The notes under the pieces were generated by a model, which made no database searches, was not told the origin of the DNA, and saw only the letters and a program-made list of their open reading frames with translations. From Opitutia bacterium (GTDB taxonomy: Bacteria > Verrucomicrobiota > Verrucomicrobiia > Opitutales > Opitutaceae), in assembly GCA_016187945.1 (NCBI GenBank), contig JACPIT010000003.1, positions 62,001 to 126,000 of the forward strand: DNA of 64,000 nt, given 5' to 3'. Both the position numbers and the translations under genes were made by a program. Below are positions 25,320 through 34,748 of this stretch, in pieces; the first letter of the stretch is position 1; each line of letters starts with the position of its first letter.

Positions 25320-28053
25320 ATGCTGTTCCGTTCCCGTCTCGCCTTCTGCCCGGCGCTTCGCCGCGCGCTTTGCTGTTTCCTGCCCGCGTGGTGCGCGTTG
25401 GCAGTTTCGGTCCGCGCCGCGGACCTTTCTGCCGACGACGACGCGCTGCTCGACGACGTCGAGCGCACGGCGTTTCGCTTTTTCCAGGAGCAGGCGCACC
25501 CGCGCACCGGTCTCGTGCGCGATCGCGCGCGCGGACGGCTCCGAGAGCACGGGCAAGGCGAGCATCGCCGCCTCGGGTTTCTCGCTCAGCGCCTGGGTGA
25601 TCGCGACGGAGCGCGGCTGGGTGAACCGCACCGCGGCGGTCGAGCGCGTGCGCGCGAAGCTGCGTTTCCTCGCGGAGGAGGCGCCGCGGCACAACGGGTT
25701 CTTTTATCACTTCATGGAAATGGACACCGGCGAGCGCGCGTGGAAATGCGAGCTCTCGTCCATCGACTCGGCGCTGGTGTTCGCCGGTGCGATCGTGGCG
25801 CGCGAGTATTTCGCCGACCCGGAAATCACGACGCTCGTCAATCGCCTCCTCGGCGACATCGACTGGAACTGGTTTCTCAACGAAGGCAGCCAGGTCTCGC
25901 TGAGCTGGCACGACGAAACGGGTTTCTCGCGTTATCGCTGGGATCGCTACTCGGAGCACGTGCTGATGAGTTTCCTCGCGCTCGGCGTTTCGCCGAAGCC
26001 GCTGCCGGCCGGTTACTGGCGCGCGTGGGAGCGCAAGCCTCTCGGGCGCTACGGCGACTACGTCTACGTGCAGGAGCCGCCGCTCTTCGTGCATCAGTTT
26101 CCGCAGGGCTACCTCGATCTGCGCGACCGCCGCGACGCGGCGATGGACTACTTCAGGAACTCGCAGCTCGCCACGCTGGCGCAGCGGCAGTTCAGCATCG
26201 ACTTGAAGAACGAATTTCCGAGCTGGGGCGCGAATCTCTGGGGCCTGACCGCCTCCGACTCCGCCACCGGCTACAAGGCTTGGGGTGGTCCGCCGCGGAC
26301 GCTGCGATTCAATTCGCTCGATGGCACGATCGTGCCGTGCGCCGCGGCGGGCTCCCTGATTTTCGCGCCGCGCGAGACGCTCGCGGTGCTCCGTCACCTG
26401 CGCCTCGCTTACGGCGATCGCATCTGGAAACGCTACGGCTTCGTCGACGCGTTCAACCCGGAGACGGGCTGGGTCAACCCCGACGTCATCGGCATCGATC
26501 AAGGCGTGTCGCTGGTGCAGGCGGAAAATTTGCGGACCGGCCTCATTCACCGTCTCTTCATGCGCGCGCCCGAAGTGCAGCTCGGCATCGCGAAGGCCGG
26601 ACTTTACTCGACGCGCCGCGAGCTCACGCGCGGCGAACAGGATCTCGTGCGCACGCAGGCGGCTCTCGCGTGGCAACAGCTTCAGCAAACGCCCGCCGAT
26701 CCCGGCCTCCAGCTCACGGCGACGCTCGCGGCGCACCGCCTCGGCTTGATCGACGGCGCCAATGCGGTCGACCTGGTGCGCCACCTCATTTCCGCCACCG
26801 CACCGTCGACCTACGCGGCGACGAGCCTCTTCGCGGCCGGACTCATCGCCGCGCGCCAGGCGCTGCCGGTCGTCGCCCCGGAGGCGACGCAGCGGTTGCA
26901 CGCGCTCGCGTGGGTCACGCCGGCCAAGGGCGAGAAACTCGGCACGCTGACGCGGCTCGGCGTGTTTCTAGGCATCGGCGAAAACCGGCAAACCGCCGCC
27001 GCGTGGAGCGCCCTCGAGCGCACGACGCAGGCGGCGGGCGCCGTGCACGTGTTGCAACCGGTCGAGATCGCGGGCGCGGTGCTGCCCGGCCTCTGGCTCG
27101 AAGAGCGCGCGGTGCTCAGCGGCGCGTCGGCCTCGCAACTCGCCTACGCGAGCCTCGACGCGGCGCCGGCGAAATTGCCGGACGCGATGACGCTCGCGCT
27201 GCTGCTCGACCATTTTCCGGGCGAGGTGCTGCACCGTTTTTCCGGCGCGCTCGGCCGCAGGAGCGAGGGCTCCGCGGACGCCCAGGCGGCATTGCTCATT
27301 TCGACGGCGAACCTGCTTTCGAACGACTGCGTGCGCGCCTGGTTCGGGCGCGACGAGGTCGCGAAGCAGGCGCGCGCATCGATCTCGGAATTCGTCGAGG
27401 CGGCGTTCGGGGCGAAGACTTCCGTCGTCGCCCAGCGCGAGTTGCTCGGACCGCGCGTGCTGCCGGAAGCGCGCCGCGCGATCGCCGTGGCGAACGACGC
27501 TCCGCGCGAGCAATGGCAATGGCACCGCGTCGCCGGCATGGAGTTCAAGGACTCGCTCGCCGACGTGCGCCCCGGCGATCCGGCGGTGGAGCTGAAGTTC
27601 GCGTTCACGTGGGACCAGGAAGCGCTGCACTTCCACGCCGTTGTCGTCGACTCGCCGCCGGGCTACAAGCTCGCCGCGGAGCGCAACCGCCTCGTCGAGG
27701 TCTTCCTCGATCCCGCGCACGACGGCCTGCTCTGGCTCGGCGCGGGCGATTACCAGTTCGGTTTCATCCGCTCGCACCACTGGGAGCTGAAGAACACGGC
27801 CGACGCCGTGGAGTTTTTCCATCACGCCACGAGCACCGGAAAGATCACGCCGACCGCCGACGGCTACACGGTCGAGGCGGCGATTCCGTGGAGCGTGCTC
27901 GGCCTCACGCCGAAACCCGGCCTCGAATTCGGCGCGTGTCCGGCGGTGGTCGCCGAAGGCACGAAAGAGTGGGAGCCCACGATCAAGCTCACCTGGTCCT
28001 ACGTGCGCGAGGACGAGAGCCACGTCCGCCTCGGCGTGCTGACGCTGCAATGA
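25320..28053 (+). CDS. Exported GH144-like protein with C-terminal CBM9-like domain; frameshift near the N-terminus
   Basis: The protein is split between two frames. ATG 25320 encodes a signal peptide (ending SVRAAD) and the family start DDVERTAFRFFQEQAHPRTG; at the GC run 25522-25530 the frame breaks, and the rest (ARADGSESTGKASIAASGFS, then to the stop at 28053) continues in another frame. Two missing bases (one GC unit) would restore an uninterrupted protein of about 910 residues. The glucoamylase-like domain (WNWFLNEGSQVSLSWHDETG, VSLVQAENLRTGLI) is followed by a helical region and a CBM9/DOMON-like domain (about the last 180 residues; VEVFLDPAHDGLLW, VEAAIPWSVLGL). Either a recent mutation, a slippage-controlled gene or a sequencing error. 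The first GH144 gene lies upstream of lacI; a TonB receptor follows after 52 bp. Confidence 0.72.
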
Positions 28054-28105
28054 CTTTTGTTCTGACACCCAGACCAAAAACCCAACCCGTGCAACCACAC
28101 CTCCA

Positions 28106-30940
28106 ATGAAAACCCCGATCCCCCGCATGATCACGTTGGCGCTCGCGCTGACGTCGGGCTTTACGCCCGCCCTGCGGGCGCAGACTGCTGCTGCGCCTGA
28201 CAACGCTCCACCCAAGACCGATGAAGAGACGTATACGCTTTCACCCTTCGTGGTGAACACCGACAAGGACGTCGGCTACGTTGCCGTGGACTCCCTCGCC
28301 GGCGGCCGCACGAACACTCCGGTCAAACTCACCCCCGCCTCGATCTCCTCGCTGACGCGCACATTCATCGACGATCTCGGCATCCAAAACATCCGCGATG
28401 CGGTCAAATGGGCACCCAACGTGGTCCCGGAGGATCCGAACGCCGGCAAAGGCTTCGGCGGTTCGGCATTTCACGCTTGGTCCTTCAACTACCGCAGCGC
28501 CGGCGCCGGCCAGCAGGGCGGCCCCGGACCGACCCGCAACTACTTCTCGTTCTATCAGGACGGCGACACCTACAACGTGGAGCGCGTCGAATTCCTTCGC
28601 GGCCCGAACTCCCTCGTGTTCGGCCTCGGCACGGTCGGCGGCACGCTGTCGACTTACACGAAGGCTCCGCGTCTCGACAAAAACTTCATCACGCCGACGC
28701 TCTCCGTCGACAGCAACGGCTCCGCTCGCATCGAAGTCGACGTAAACCGCCGCGTCGCCGACAACATCGCCGTGCGTCTCAACGCCGTGCATGACGACAA
28801 CTACGGCTGGCGCGACGGCGACAAGAACCGGACCAGCGCCGTCGACCTCGGCGTGCTCTTCAAACTCGGGCCCGCCACCGAGCTGCGCTTCGAAGCCGAA
28901 ATCGCGAAGAAAAAGAAAACGCTCATCTCGTCCTCCATCGCCGACAAGCTCTCCGGCTGGGACGGCACCACCGCCTCGCAAACCTGGGGCGCCACGCCGA
29001 CCGGCTCCGCCCGCACCGAGCACATCGCCAACGCCGGCGCCTGGGGCGACTGGCTGAATCCGTTCTGGGTCTACATTCCCAGCCTCGGTGCGAATTCGCT
29101 CATGGGCTGGAACGGCGGCTGGGCCTCCACGACCTCGCAGACCGAGACGTGGGCCGCGCTCCCGTATCAGCCTCGCGCTGGCTGGTATCCGTCGCAGATC
29201 AAGCTCCCGTGGCACTCCGCCTACACGTCCACCGCGAAGATCCCCGTCATCCCGAGTCGCGAGTGGACCTACGGCCACGGCTTCTCGGACATCGACTACA
29301 AGGACTTCACCGCGTTCTTCGACCACAAGTTCAACAGCAACCTCGACACCTCCGTCTCGCTCTATCGCTACGACGACAGCCAGGAAGCCAAGGACTACGA
29401 AGGCACCGGCGGTGCCGCGATCGACATCAACAAGCAACTCCCGAACGGCGCCGTGAATCCGAATTACGGCAAGGCCTTCGCCGACTTCTTCCTGAGCAAG
29501 CAGACGCAGGAGCGCACCGTCACCGAGGCCCGCGCGCAGGTCGACTACAAGTTCGAGGCCTCGCTCTTCAGCTCGACGCTCAAGCAACGCTTCAGCGCTT
29601 CCACCGCGAAGAAGAAAGTCGAAATTTCCGCCCGCCAATACCTCGGCCAAATCGACAAGCCGCTGGCGAGCCCCGGCGACTGGGTGCAAAACATGATCTG
29701 GGGCCGCATCTACCTCGACGTGCCGAACCAGGTGATGAACATCCCGTCCCAGATCGGCAGCAACAAGATTGCCTACCTGCCGAAGGCTGACGGCTACTGG
29801 TTCGACTTCGACGACACCTTCGAGCTCACCGACATCGCCGTCGTCTCCCACACGCTCCTCTTCGACGACAAGCTCTCCATCCTCGCCGGCGTCCGTCGCG
29901 ACAGCTACGACGAGCACATCGTCGAACTCCGTCGCGGCGCGAATCTCGCGAACAAGATCTCCGACGAGAGTCAGTCGGGCACCACCTATTCCGCCGGCGC
30001 GATCTATTACATCGGGCCCGTCGGCTTCTTCGCCAACTACTCGGAAAACATCCAGCCGCCGAATCCCGGTTCGCAGCCGCTCATCGGTGGCGCCCGCCCG
30101 AGCCCGGAAAACGGCAAAGGCCTCGACTACGGCATCCGCCTTTCGACCGGCGACAACAAATACTACGCCGTCCTCAGCCGCTACGACACCAAGTCCGAAG
30201 GCCACCTCGTCGAGAATCCGATCGGCCTCCGCGGCATCTGGCAAAAATACAACATCGTCAAAGGCCTTAGCACCGAGTCCGGCAACGGCGGCCTCGCGTA
30301 TTCCGACACCACGGCGCGCGACGTCACCGGCTACGAGTTTGAAGTCACCGCGAATCCCTTCAAAGGCCTCCGCCTTCAGGCCAGCTACGCCAAGCCCGAG
30401 GCGGTCGTCGTCGATTTCTACCCCGGCGCCCGCGCGCACTTCGCGGAAAACCTCGCCGGGTGGAACGCTGCCGCCAATGGCACCGAGAACACGCAATCCA
30501 ACCGCGACGCGCTCAAAGCCGAAATCGCCAGCGTCCAGAGCGCCCTCGACAACGCCAAGCCCGGCGTGATCCAGGCCGACTCGATCAAATACACCGCGAG
30601 CCTCTTCGCGCACTACACCTTCCAGAGCGACTCCCTCAAGGGCCTCTCGGTCGGCGCCGGTGTCGCCAAGACCGGCCGCAAATACGTCGGCCTCTTCGAT
30701 AACAAAGAGACGTGGGCCGACGCGACGAAGTCCACCTCGGCCGTGGTCGCCTACGAGACGAAGATCGGCGGTTACCCGTGGCGCTTCGCGCTGAACGTCG
30801 AGAACGTCCTCGGCGACGACGATCCGGTGGTGACCAACTACCACTGGGGTTATCGCGATCAGAACGGCGGCCTCGTGGCCGATTCGTTCTATCTCCCCGC
30901 TCCGCGCACGTTCCGCCTGTCGGCACGCGTGACGTTCTGA
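28106..30940 (+). CDS. TonB-dependent outer-membrane receptor (SusD-less type)
   Basis: A 944-residue outer-membrane receptor. Signal peptide (residues about 1-28, ending LRAQ), a short linker with the Opitutaceae-style YTLSPFVVNTDKDVGY, a plug domain (about 50-190; NVERVEFLRGPNSLVFGLGT), then a 22-strand barrel ending in the aromatic RLSARVTF. No SusD-like lipoprotein gene is adjacent, in keeping with Verrucomicrobia. Position between the second GH144-like gene and the phosphorylase gene suggests uptake of beta-1,2-glucan chains; the substrate is inferred from context only. Followed by a strong 28-bp inverted repeat. Confidence 0.9.
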   Translation: MKTPIPRMITLALALTSGFTPALRAQTAAAPDNAPPKTDEETYTLSPFVVNTDKDVGYVAVDSLAGGRTNTPVKLTPASISSLTRTFIDDLGIQNIRDAVKWAPNVVPEDPNAGKGFGGSAFHAWSFNYRSAGAGQQGGPGPTRNYFSFYQDGDTYNVERVEFLRGPNSLVFGLGTVGGTLSTYTKAPRLDKNFITPTLSVDSNGSARIEVDVNRRVADNIAVRLNAVHDDNYGWRDGDKNRTSAVDLGVLFKLGPATELRFEAEIAKKKKTLISSSIADKLSGWDGTTASQTWGATPTGSARTEHIANAGAWGDWLNPFWVYIPSLGANSLMGWNGGWASTTSQTETWAALPYQPRAGWYPSQIKLPWHSAYTSTAKIPVIPSREWTYGHGFSDIDYKDFTAFFDHKFNSNLDTSVSLYRYDDSQEAKDYEGTGGAAIDINKQLPNGAVNPNYGKAFADFFLSKQTQERTVTEARAQVDYKFEASLFSSTLKQRFSASTAKKKVEISARQYLGQIDKPLASPGDWVQNMIWGRIYLDVPNQVMNIPSQIGSNKIAYLPKADGYWFDFDDTFELTDIAVVSHTLLFDDKLSILAGVRRDSYDEHIVELRRGANLANKISDESQSGTTYSAGAIYYIGPVGFFANYSENIQPPNPGSQPLIGGARPSPENGKGLDYGIRLSTGDNKYYAVLSRYDTKSEGHLVENPIGLRGIWQKYNIVKGLSTESGNGGLAYSDTTARDVTGYEFEVTANPFKGLRLQASYAKPEAVVVDFYPGARAHFAENLAGWNAAANGTENTQSNRDALKAEIASVQSALDNAKPGVIQADSIKYTASLFAHYTFQSDSLKGLSVGAGVAKTGRKYVGLFDNKETWADATKSTSAVVAYETKIGGYPWRFALNVENVLGDDDPVVTNYHWGYRDQNGGLVADSFYLPAPRTFRLSARVTF

Positions 30941-31037
30941 TCCTTCCAATCGGTGGGAGGGGCTCGCGTCCCCGACGAGCGATCGTCGTAGCGGCCTCGG
31001 TCTCTTCCACCTTTCGCGTCCGACGACGCGACTCCGC

Positions 31038-31117
31038 CTCTTTCCTCTTTCTCTTAATCTTTCTCTTTCGTCAGGCACGGCCCTGCGGAGAGAAAGATTA
31101 AGAGAAAGAGGAAAGAG
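31038..31117. repeat. Perfect 28-bp inverted repeat (purine/pyrimidine-rich hairpin)
   Basis: Arms at 31038-31065 and 31090-31117 are exact inverted copies, 24 bases apart. The left arm is almost pure pyrimidine (CTCTTTCCTCTTTCTC and on) and the right arm pure purine apart from TT. It sits 97 bp after the receptor stop and about 40 bp before the phosphorylase start. It may act as a terminator/attenuator or mRNA-stabilising hairpin, or be an interspersed element. Confidence 0.7.
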
Positions 31118-31159
31118 AAAGATCCGGTCGGACTTCGATCGCCACGTTCACCAACCCAA

Positions 31160-34100
31160 ATGGCTTCCGTTTCCCCTCACGCGCTCTCGCTCTCCGCCGC
31201 CGCCGACTTCGGGCTCATCGAGCTGACGTCCGCCAGCGGCCTCCGCGCGCAATTGCTGCCGTCCGGCACGCTGTTCGCCCTGCGCCACCGCGAGACGCTC
31301 CTCAACCAGCTCCTGCCCGGTCCCGCCGAGGACGGTCTCTTCCGCCTGCTCGTGCGCTGGAAAGACGCTGCGGGCGCGGTCGCCGGATCGGCGCCGCTGG
31401 TCGGTCGTGAGGTCGCCTTCTCCGCCGCGGGCACGCCGACTTGGCGCGCGCAACCGCGCCCGGGTCTCGAGTGCGTGACCACGCTCACGCTGCACCCGCA
31501 GCACGCCGCCTGGGCCTGGCGCGTGCAACTCCGCAACACGTCGGGCGCGCCGCTCGCGTGCGATCTTTTTCACGCGCAAGACCTCGGCCTCGCCGACGAG
31601 GGCGCGGTGCGCAACAACGAGGCCTACGTCTCGCAATACCTCGATCTACTTCCGATTGCCGACGCCGCGCTCGGCTCCGTGATTCTCGCGCGGCAAAACC
31701 AGCCCGCCGCCGGCGGACGCCGACCTTGGGCCGCGTTCGCGTGCGCTGACGGCGCGGCTGCCTTCTGCACCGACGGCAGCCAGTTCTTCGGCGCCGATCA
31801 CCGCCTCACCGGCGCGCCCGCCGCGCTGCGCGAGCCCGCGCTGCCGTCGCGCCGCCTCCAATACGAGTGCGCGCTCGCCGGCCTGCAATCGCGCCCGATC
31901 GAGCTGCCGCCCGGTGCGAGCGCCGTCGTGACGTTCGTCGCTCGTTTCGTCGAGGATCACCCGGCGGCGTCTTCCGCCGCCGATCTCGTGCGCCTGACCG
32001 AACTCCTGCCGGCCACTTGGGCGAGCGCGCCCGGCGCCGCCGCGGCCGCGGTGCCCGCGGTCGAATCCGTTTTCGTCGCCGCGCCGTGGCTCCACGGCGA
32101 GACGGCCACCGTCGCCGATTTGACGGCGTGGTTCCCCGGCGTGCGCCGGCACGAGGAGTTCGACGCGCAGCGTCACCTGCTCTCGTTCTTCACCGACGAA
32201 AACACGCACGTCGTCCTGCGTGCGAAGGAGGCGATCGTCGCGCGTCCGCACGGCCACGTCCTGCGCAACGGAGACTCGCGCTGGATCGACGACGCGCAGT
32301 TCGGCGTCACGTGCTACGCCGCCGGCATTTTCGGCGCGCAAGTCTATCTCGGCAACCCGAGCATCGCGCGCCTGCTCTCGGTCGTGCGCAACCCGCTCAA
32401 CGTCGCGCGCGCGAGCGGCCAGCGCGTGTTCGTCCGCCGCGCCGGCCAGTGGCGGCAACTCGGCGTGCCGTCCGCGTTCGTCATGGAACCGGGCCGCGTC
32501 CGCTGGCTCTACCGCCTGCCCGACGCGACCGTCGAGGCGACGCTCTGGTGCTCGGCCGAACTTTCGGCGAGCTACCTGATGCTGGCCGTCACCGCCGGCG
32601 AGCCACAGGAATTTCTCGTCACGCATCAGCTCGCGCTCGGCGCGAACGAATTCGACGCCCGCGGCACGCTCGAGCTGAACGGTGCCGCCGGCTGGATCGC
32701 CGCCGTGCCCGCGCCGACGTCGTTTCTCGCGCAACACCTGCCGCAAACGTGCTTCGCGCTCGCGTCGGTCGATCCCGACCAGGTGGCCGCGCTCGGTGGC
32801 GACGAACTGCTCTACACCGACGCGAGGCCGCGCGGCGGACCTTACGCCGCCTTCCGCTCGGTCGCGACGCAGCGCTTCGCGCTAGCGCTCACCGGCACGC
32901 ACGACGGCACCGCCGCTCTCGATGCCGCGGTCGCCGCGGCGCGCGCCGACTACGTCGGCGGTGCGCCGGCCACGCCGCCCGCCGCGCCCGCGCGTCTGCA
33001 CGGCGCGCGAGACGCGGGCGTCGCGCGCATCGACGACGTGCTGCCGTGGTTCACGCACAACGCCTCGATCCACTTCTCCGCGCCGCACGGCCTCGAGCAA
33101 TACGGCGGCGCCGCCTGGGGCGTGCGCGACGTCACGCAAGGCTCGGTCGAGTGGCTGCTCGCCGCCGGCGAGTTCGCCGTCGCGCGTCGCGTGCTCGCGA
33201 CCGTGTTCGCCCAGCAATACGCCGGCGCCGCGGCGCAGGCCGAGCACGTCGAGGGCGCGTGGCCGCAGTGGTTCATGTTCCCGCCGTTCCATTTCATCCA
33301 GCAGACGCACAGCCACGGCGACGTATGCTTCTGGCCGGTGAAGGCGCTGTGCGACTACGTCGAGGCGAGCAACGATCTCGGCTTCCTGAACGAACTCGTC
33401 GGCTACACGGAGGCGAAATCCTTCACGCCCACGGAGCCGCGCGAGTCGCTCTGGGCGCACTGCGACCGGGTCGTCGCGCATGTCGAGGGCCGGCTCGTGC
33501 CCGGCACGGCGCTGGTCAACTACGGCGACGGCGACTGGGACGATACGCTGCAGCCCGCCGATCCGGCGATGCGCACGCGCATGATCAGCGCCTGGACGGT
33601 TGCGCTCTCGTTTCAGACGTTCCGCCAGCTCGCCGCCGTCAGCCGTCGGGCGGGGGAGGCGGCGCGCGCGGAAAAACTCGACGCGCTGCTCGCGCGCATG
33701 CGCCGTGACTTTGCGGAGCAACTGATGCCCGGTGGCACGGTCGCGGGTTTTCTGATCAACGAGGCCGACGGCTCGAAGCGTCCGCTGTTGCACCCGAGCG
33801 ACACCGTCACCGGCATTCGCTATCGCTTGCTGCCGATGACGCGCGCGGTGCTCGCGGAGCTCTTCACGCCTGATGAAGCCCAGCGCCATCTGGCGATCGT
33901 CGAGTGCGACCTGAAATTCACCGACGGCGTGCGTCTCATGAGCGAGCCGGCGGTCTACCACGGCGGACTGGAAAAGCTCTTCAAACGCGCCGACACGGCC
34001 GCCAACGTCGGCCGCGAGATCGGCCTGCAATACGTGCACGCGCACCTGCGCTACGCCGAGGCGATGGCGAAGATCGGCGACGCCGAGCGCCTCTGGCAGG

Positions 34101-34606
34101 CGCTGCAAGTCGTCAATCCGGTCGGGCTCGACCAGGTCGTCCCGCGCGCCGCGCCGCGGCAGAGCAACGTCTATTTCTCGAGCTCCGATGCCGATTTCGC
34201 CGACCGCGTCGAAGCGGCCGCGCGCTGGCCGGAACTCCGCGCGGGCCGCGTGCCCGTGCGCGGCGGCTGGCGGCTCTACTCGAGCGGGCCGGGGTTGTTC
34301 CTGCACAAGGTCCGCGCGTGCCTGCTCGGCGTGCGCGAGTCGTTCGGCGATGTGGTGTTCGATCCGGTGCTGCCGCGGAGCCTCGACGGCTTGCGGGCGC
34401 GGACGCGCTTGGCGGGGCGCGAGGTCGGCATCGTCTACTTCGTGCGCGAAGGCACGAGCGCGCCGCGCACGGTGCGCGTCAACGGCCAGCGCGTCGACGG
34501 CGCGCGCGAGACGAATCCCTATCGCGCCGGCGGCTTGCGCGTTCCGGCGACGGTGATTTCCTCGCTGCTGCGACCGTCCGACAATCTCATCGAAATCGAA
34601 CTCTAG
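31160..34606 (+). CDS. GH94 1,2-beta-oligoglucan phosphorylase-like enzyme
   Basis: A 1148-residue cytoplasmic protein (no signal peptide), close to the ~1,100 residues of characterised 1,2-beta-oligoglucan phosphorylases. N-terminal beta-sandwich regions are followed from about residue 620 by an (alpha/alpha)6 catalytic domain with FTHNASIHFSAPHGLEQYGG, AAWGVRDVTQGSVEW and YGDGDWDDTLQPAD; the GH94 general-acid Asp should be in the GDGDWDD segment (residues 789-795). Such enzymes phosphorolyse sophoro-oligosaccharides to glucose 1-phosphate and a shorter chain. The presence of GH144 and GH3 genes nearby agrees with this. Other GH94 specificities (cellobiose, chitobiose) are less likely because of the length and the HGLEQYGGAAWG motif. 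Confidence 0.82.
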   Translation: MASVSPHALSLSAAADFGLIELTSASGLRAQLLPSGTLFALRHRETLLNQLLPGPAEDGLFRLLVRWKDAAGAVAGSAPLVGREVAFSAAGTPTWRAQPRPGLECVTTLTLHPQHAAWAWRVQLRNTSGAPLACDLFHAQDLGLADEGAVRNNEAYVSQYLDLLPIADAALGSVILARQNQPAAGGRRPWAAFACADGAAAFCTDGSQFFGADHRLTGAPAALREPALPSRRLQYECALAGLQSRPIELPPGASAVVTFVARFVEDHPAASSAADLVRLTELLPATWASAPGAAAAAVPAVESVFVAAPWLHGETATVADLTAWFPGVRRHEEFDAQRHLLSFFTDENTHVVLRAKEAIVARPHGHVLRNGDSRWIDDAQFGVTCYAAGIFGAQVYLGNPSIARLLSVVRNPLNVARASGQRVFVRRAGQWRQLGVPSAFVMEPGRVRWLYRLPDATVEATLWCSAELSASYLMLAVTAGEPQEFLVTHQLALGANEFDARGTLELNGAAGWIAAVPAPTSFLAQHLPQTCFALASVDPDQVAALGGDELLYTDARPRGGPYAAFRSVATQRFALALTGTHDGTAALDAAVAAARADYVGGAPATPPAAPARLHGARDAGVARIDDVLPWFTHNASIHFSAPHGLEQYGGAAWGVRDVTQGSVEWLLAAGEFAVARRVLATVFAQQYAGAAAQAEHVEGAWPQWFMFPPFHFIQQTHSHGDVCFWPVKALCDYVEASNDLGFLNELVGYTEAKSFTPTEPRESLWAHCDRVVAHVEGRLVPGTALVNYGDGDWDDTLQPADPAMRTRMISAWTVALSFQTFRQLAAVSRRAGEAARAEKLDALLARMRRDFAEQLMPGGTVAGFLINEADGSKRPLLHPSDTVTGIRYRLLPMTRAVLAELFTPDEAQRHLAIVECDLKFTDGVRLMSEPAVYHGGLEKLFKRADTAANVGREIGLQYVHAHLRYAEAMAKIGDAERLWQALQVVNPVGLDQVVPRAAPRQSNVYFSSSDADFADRVEAAARWPELRAGRVPVRGGWRLYSSGPGLFLHKVRACLLGVRESFGDVVFDPVLPRSLDGLRARTRLAGREVGIVYFVREGTSAPRTVRVNGQRVDGARETNPYRAGGLRVPATVISSLLRPSDNLIEIEL

Positions 34607-34645
34607 TGCGCCTCCCTGAAAGAAGTGCCGCAGCCCATTGGGGTA

Positions 34646-34705
34646 GGGCCGGTTTCAACCGGCCCAAGGATGTCGCGCCGCCATCGGGCCGGCTGAAGCC
34701 GGCCC
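34646..34705. repeat. Pair of REP-like palindromes
   Basis: GGGCCGGTTTCAACCGGCCC (34646-34665) and GGGCCGGCTGAAGCCGGCCC (34686-34705), both perfect or near-perfect 20-bp palindromes 20 bp apart, between the phosphorylase and the symporter gene. Typical of dispersed REP pairs; could also act as a processing or termination signal. Confidence 0.6.
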
Positions 34706-34748
34706 TGCCTCACGCCTCGCCGCTTCCATCGAACACGCCCGAACTCTA

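Noticed and set aside
28241-31078. Long minus-strand open frame (945 codons) opposite the TonB receptor
   Set aside because: The plus strand encodes a clear receptor with signal peptide, plug and C-terminal aromatic residue. The minus frame is an open shadow caused by GC-rich codon use and has no domain-like sequence.
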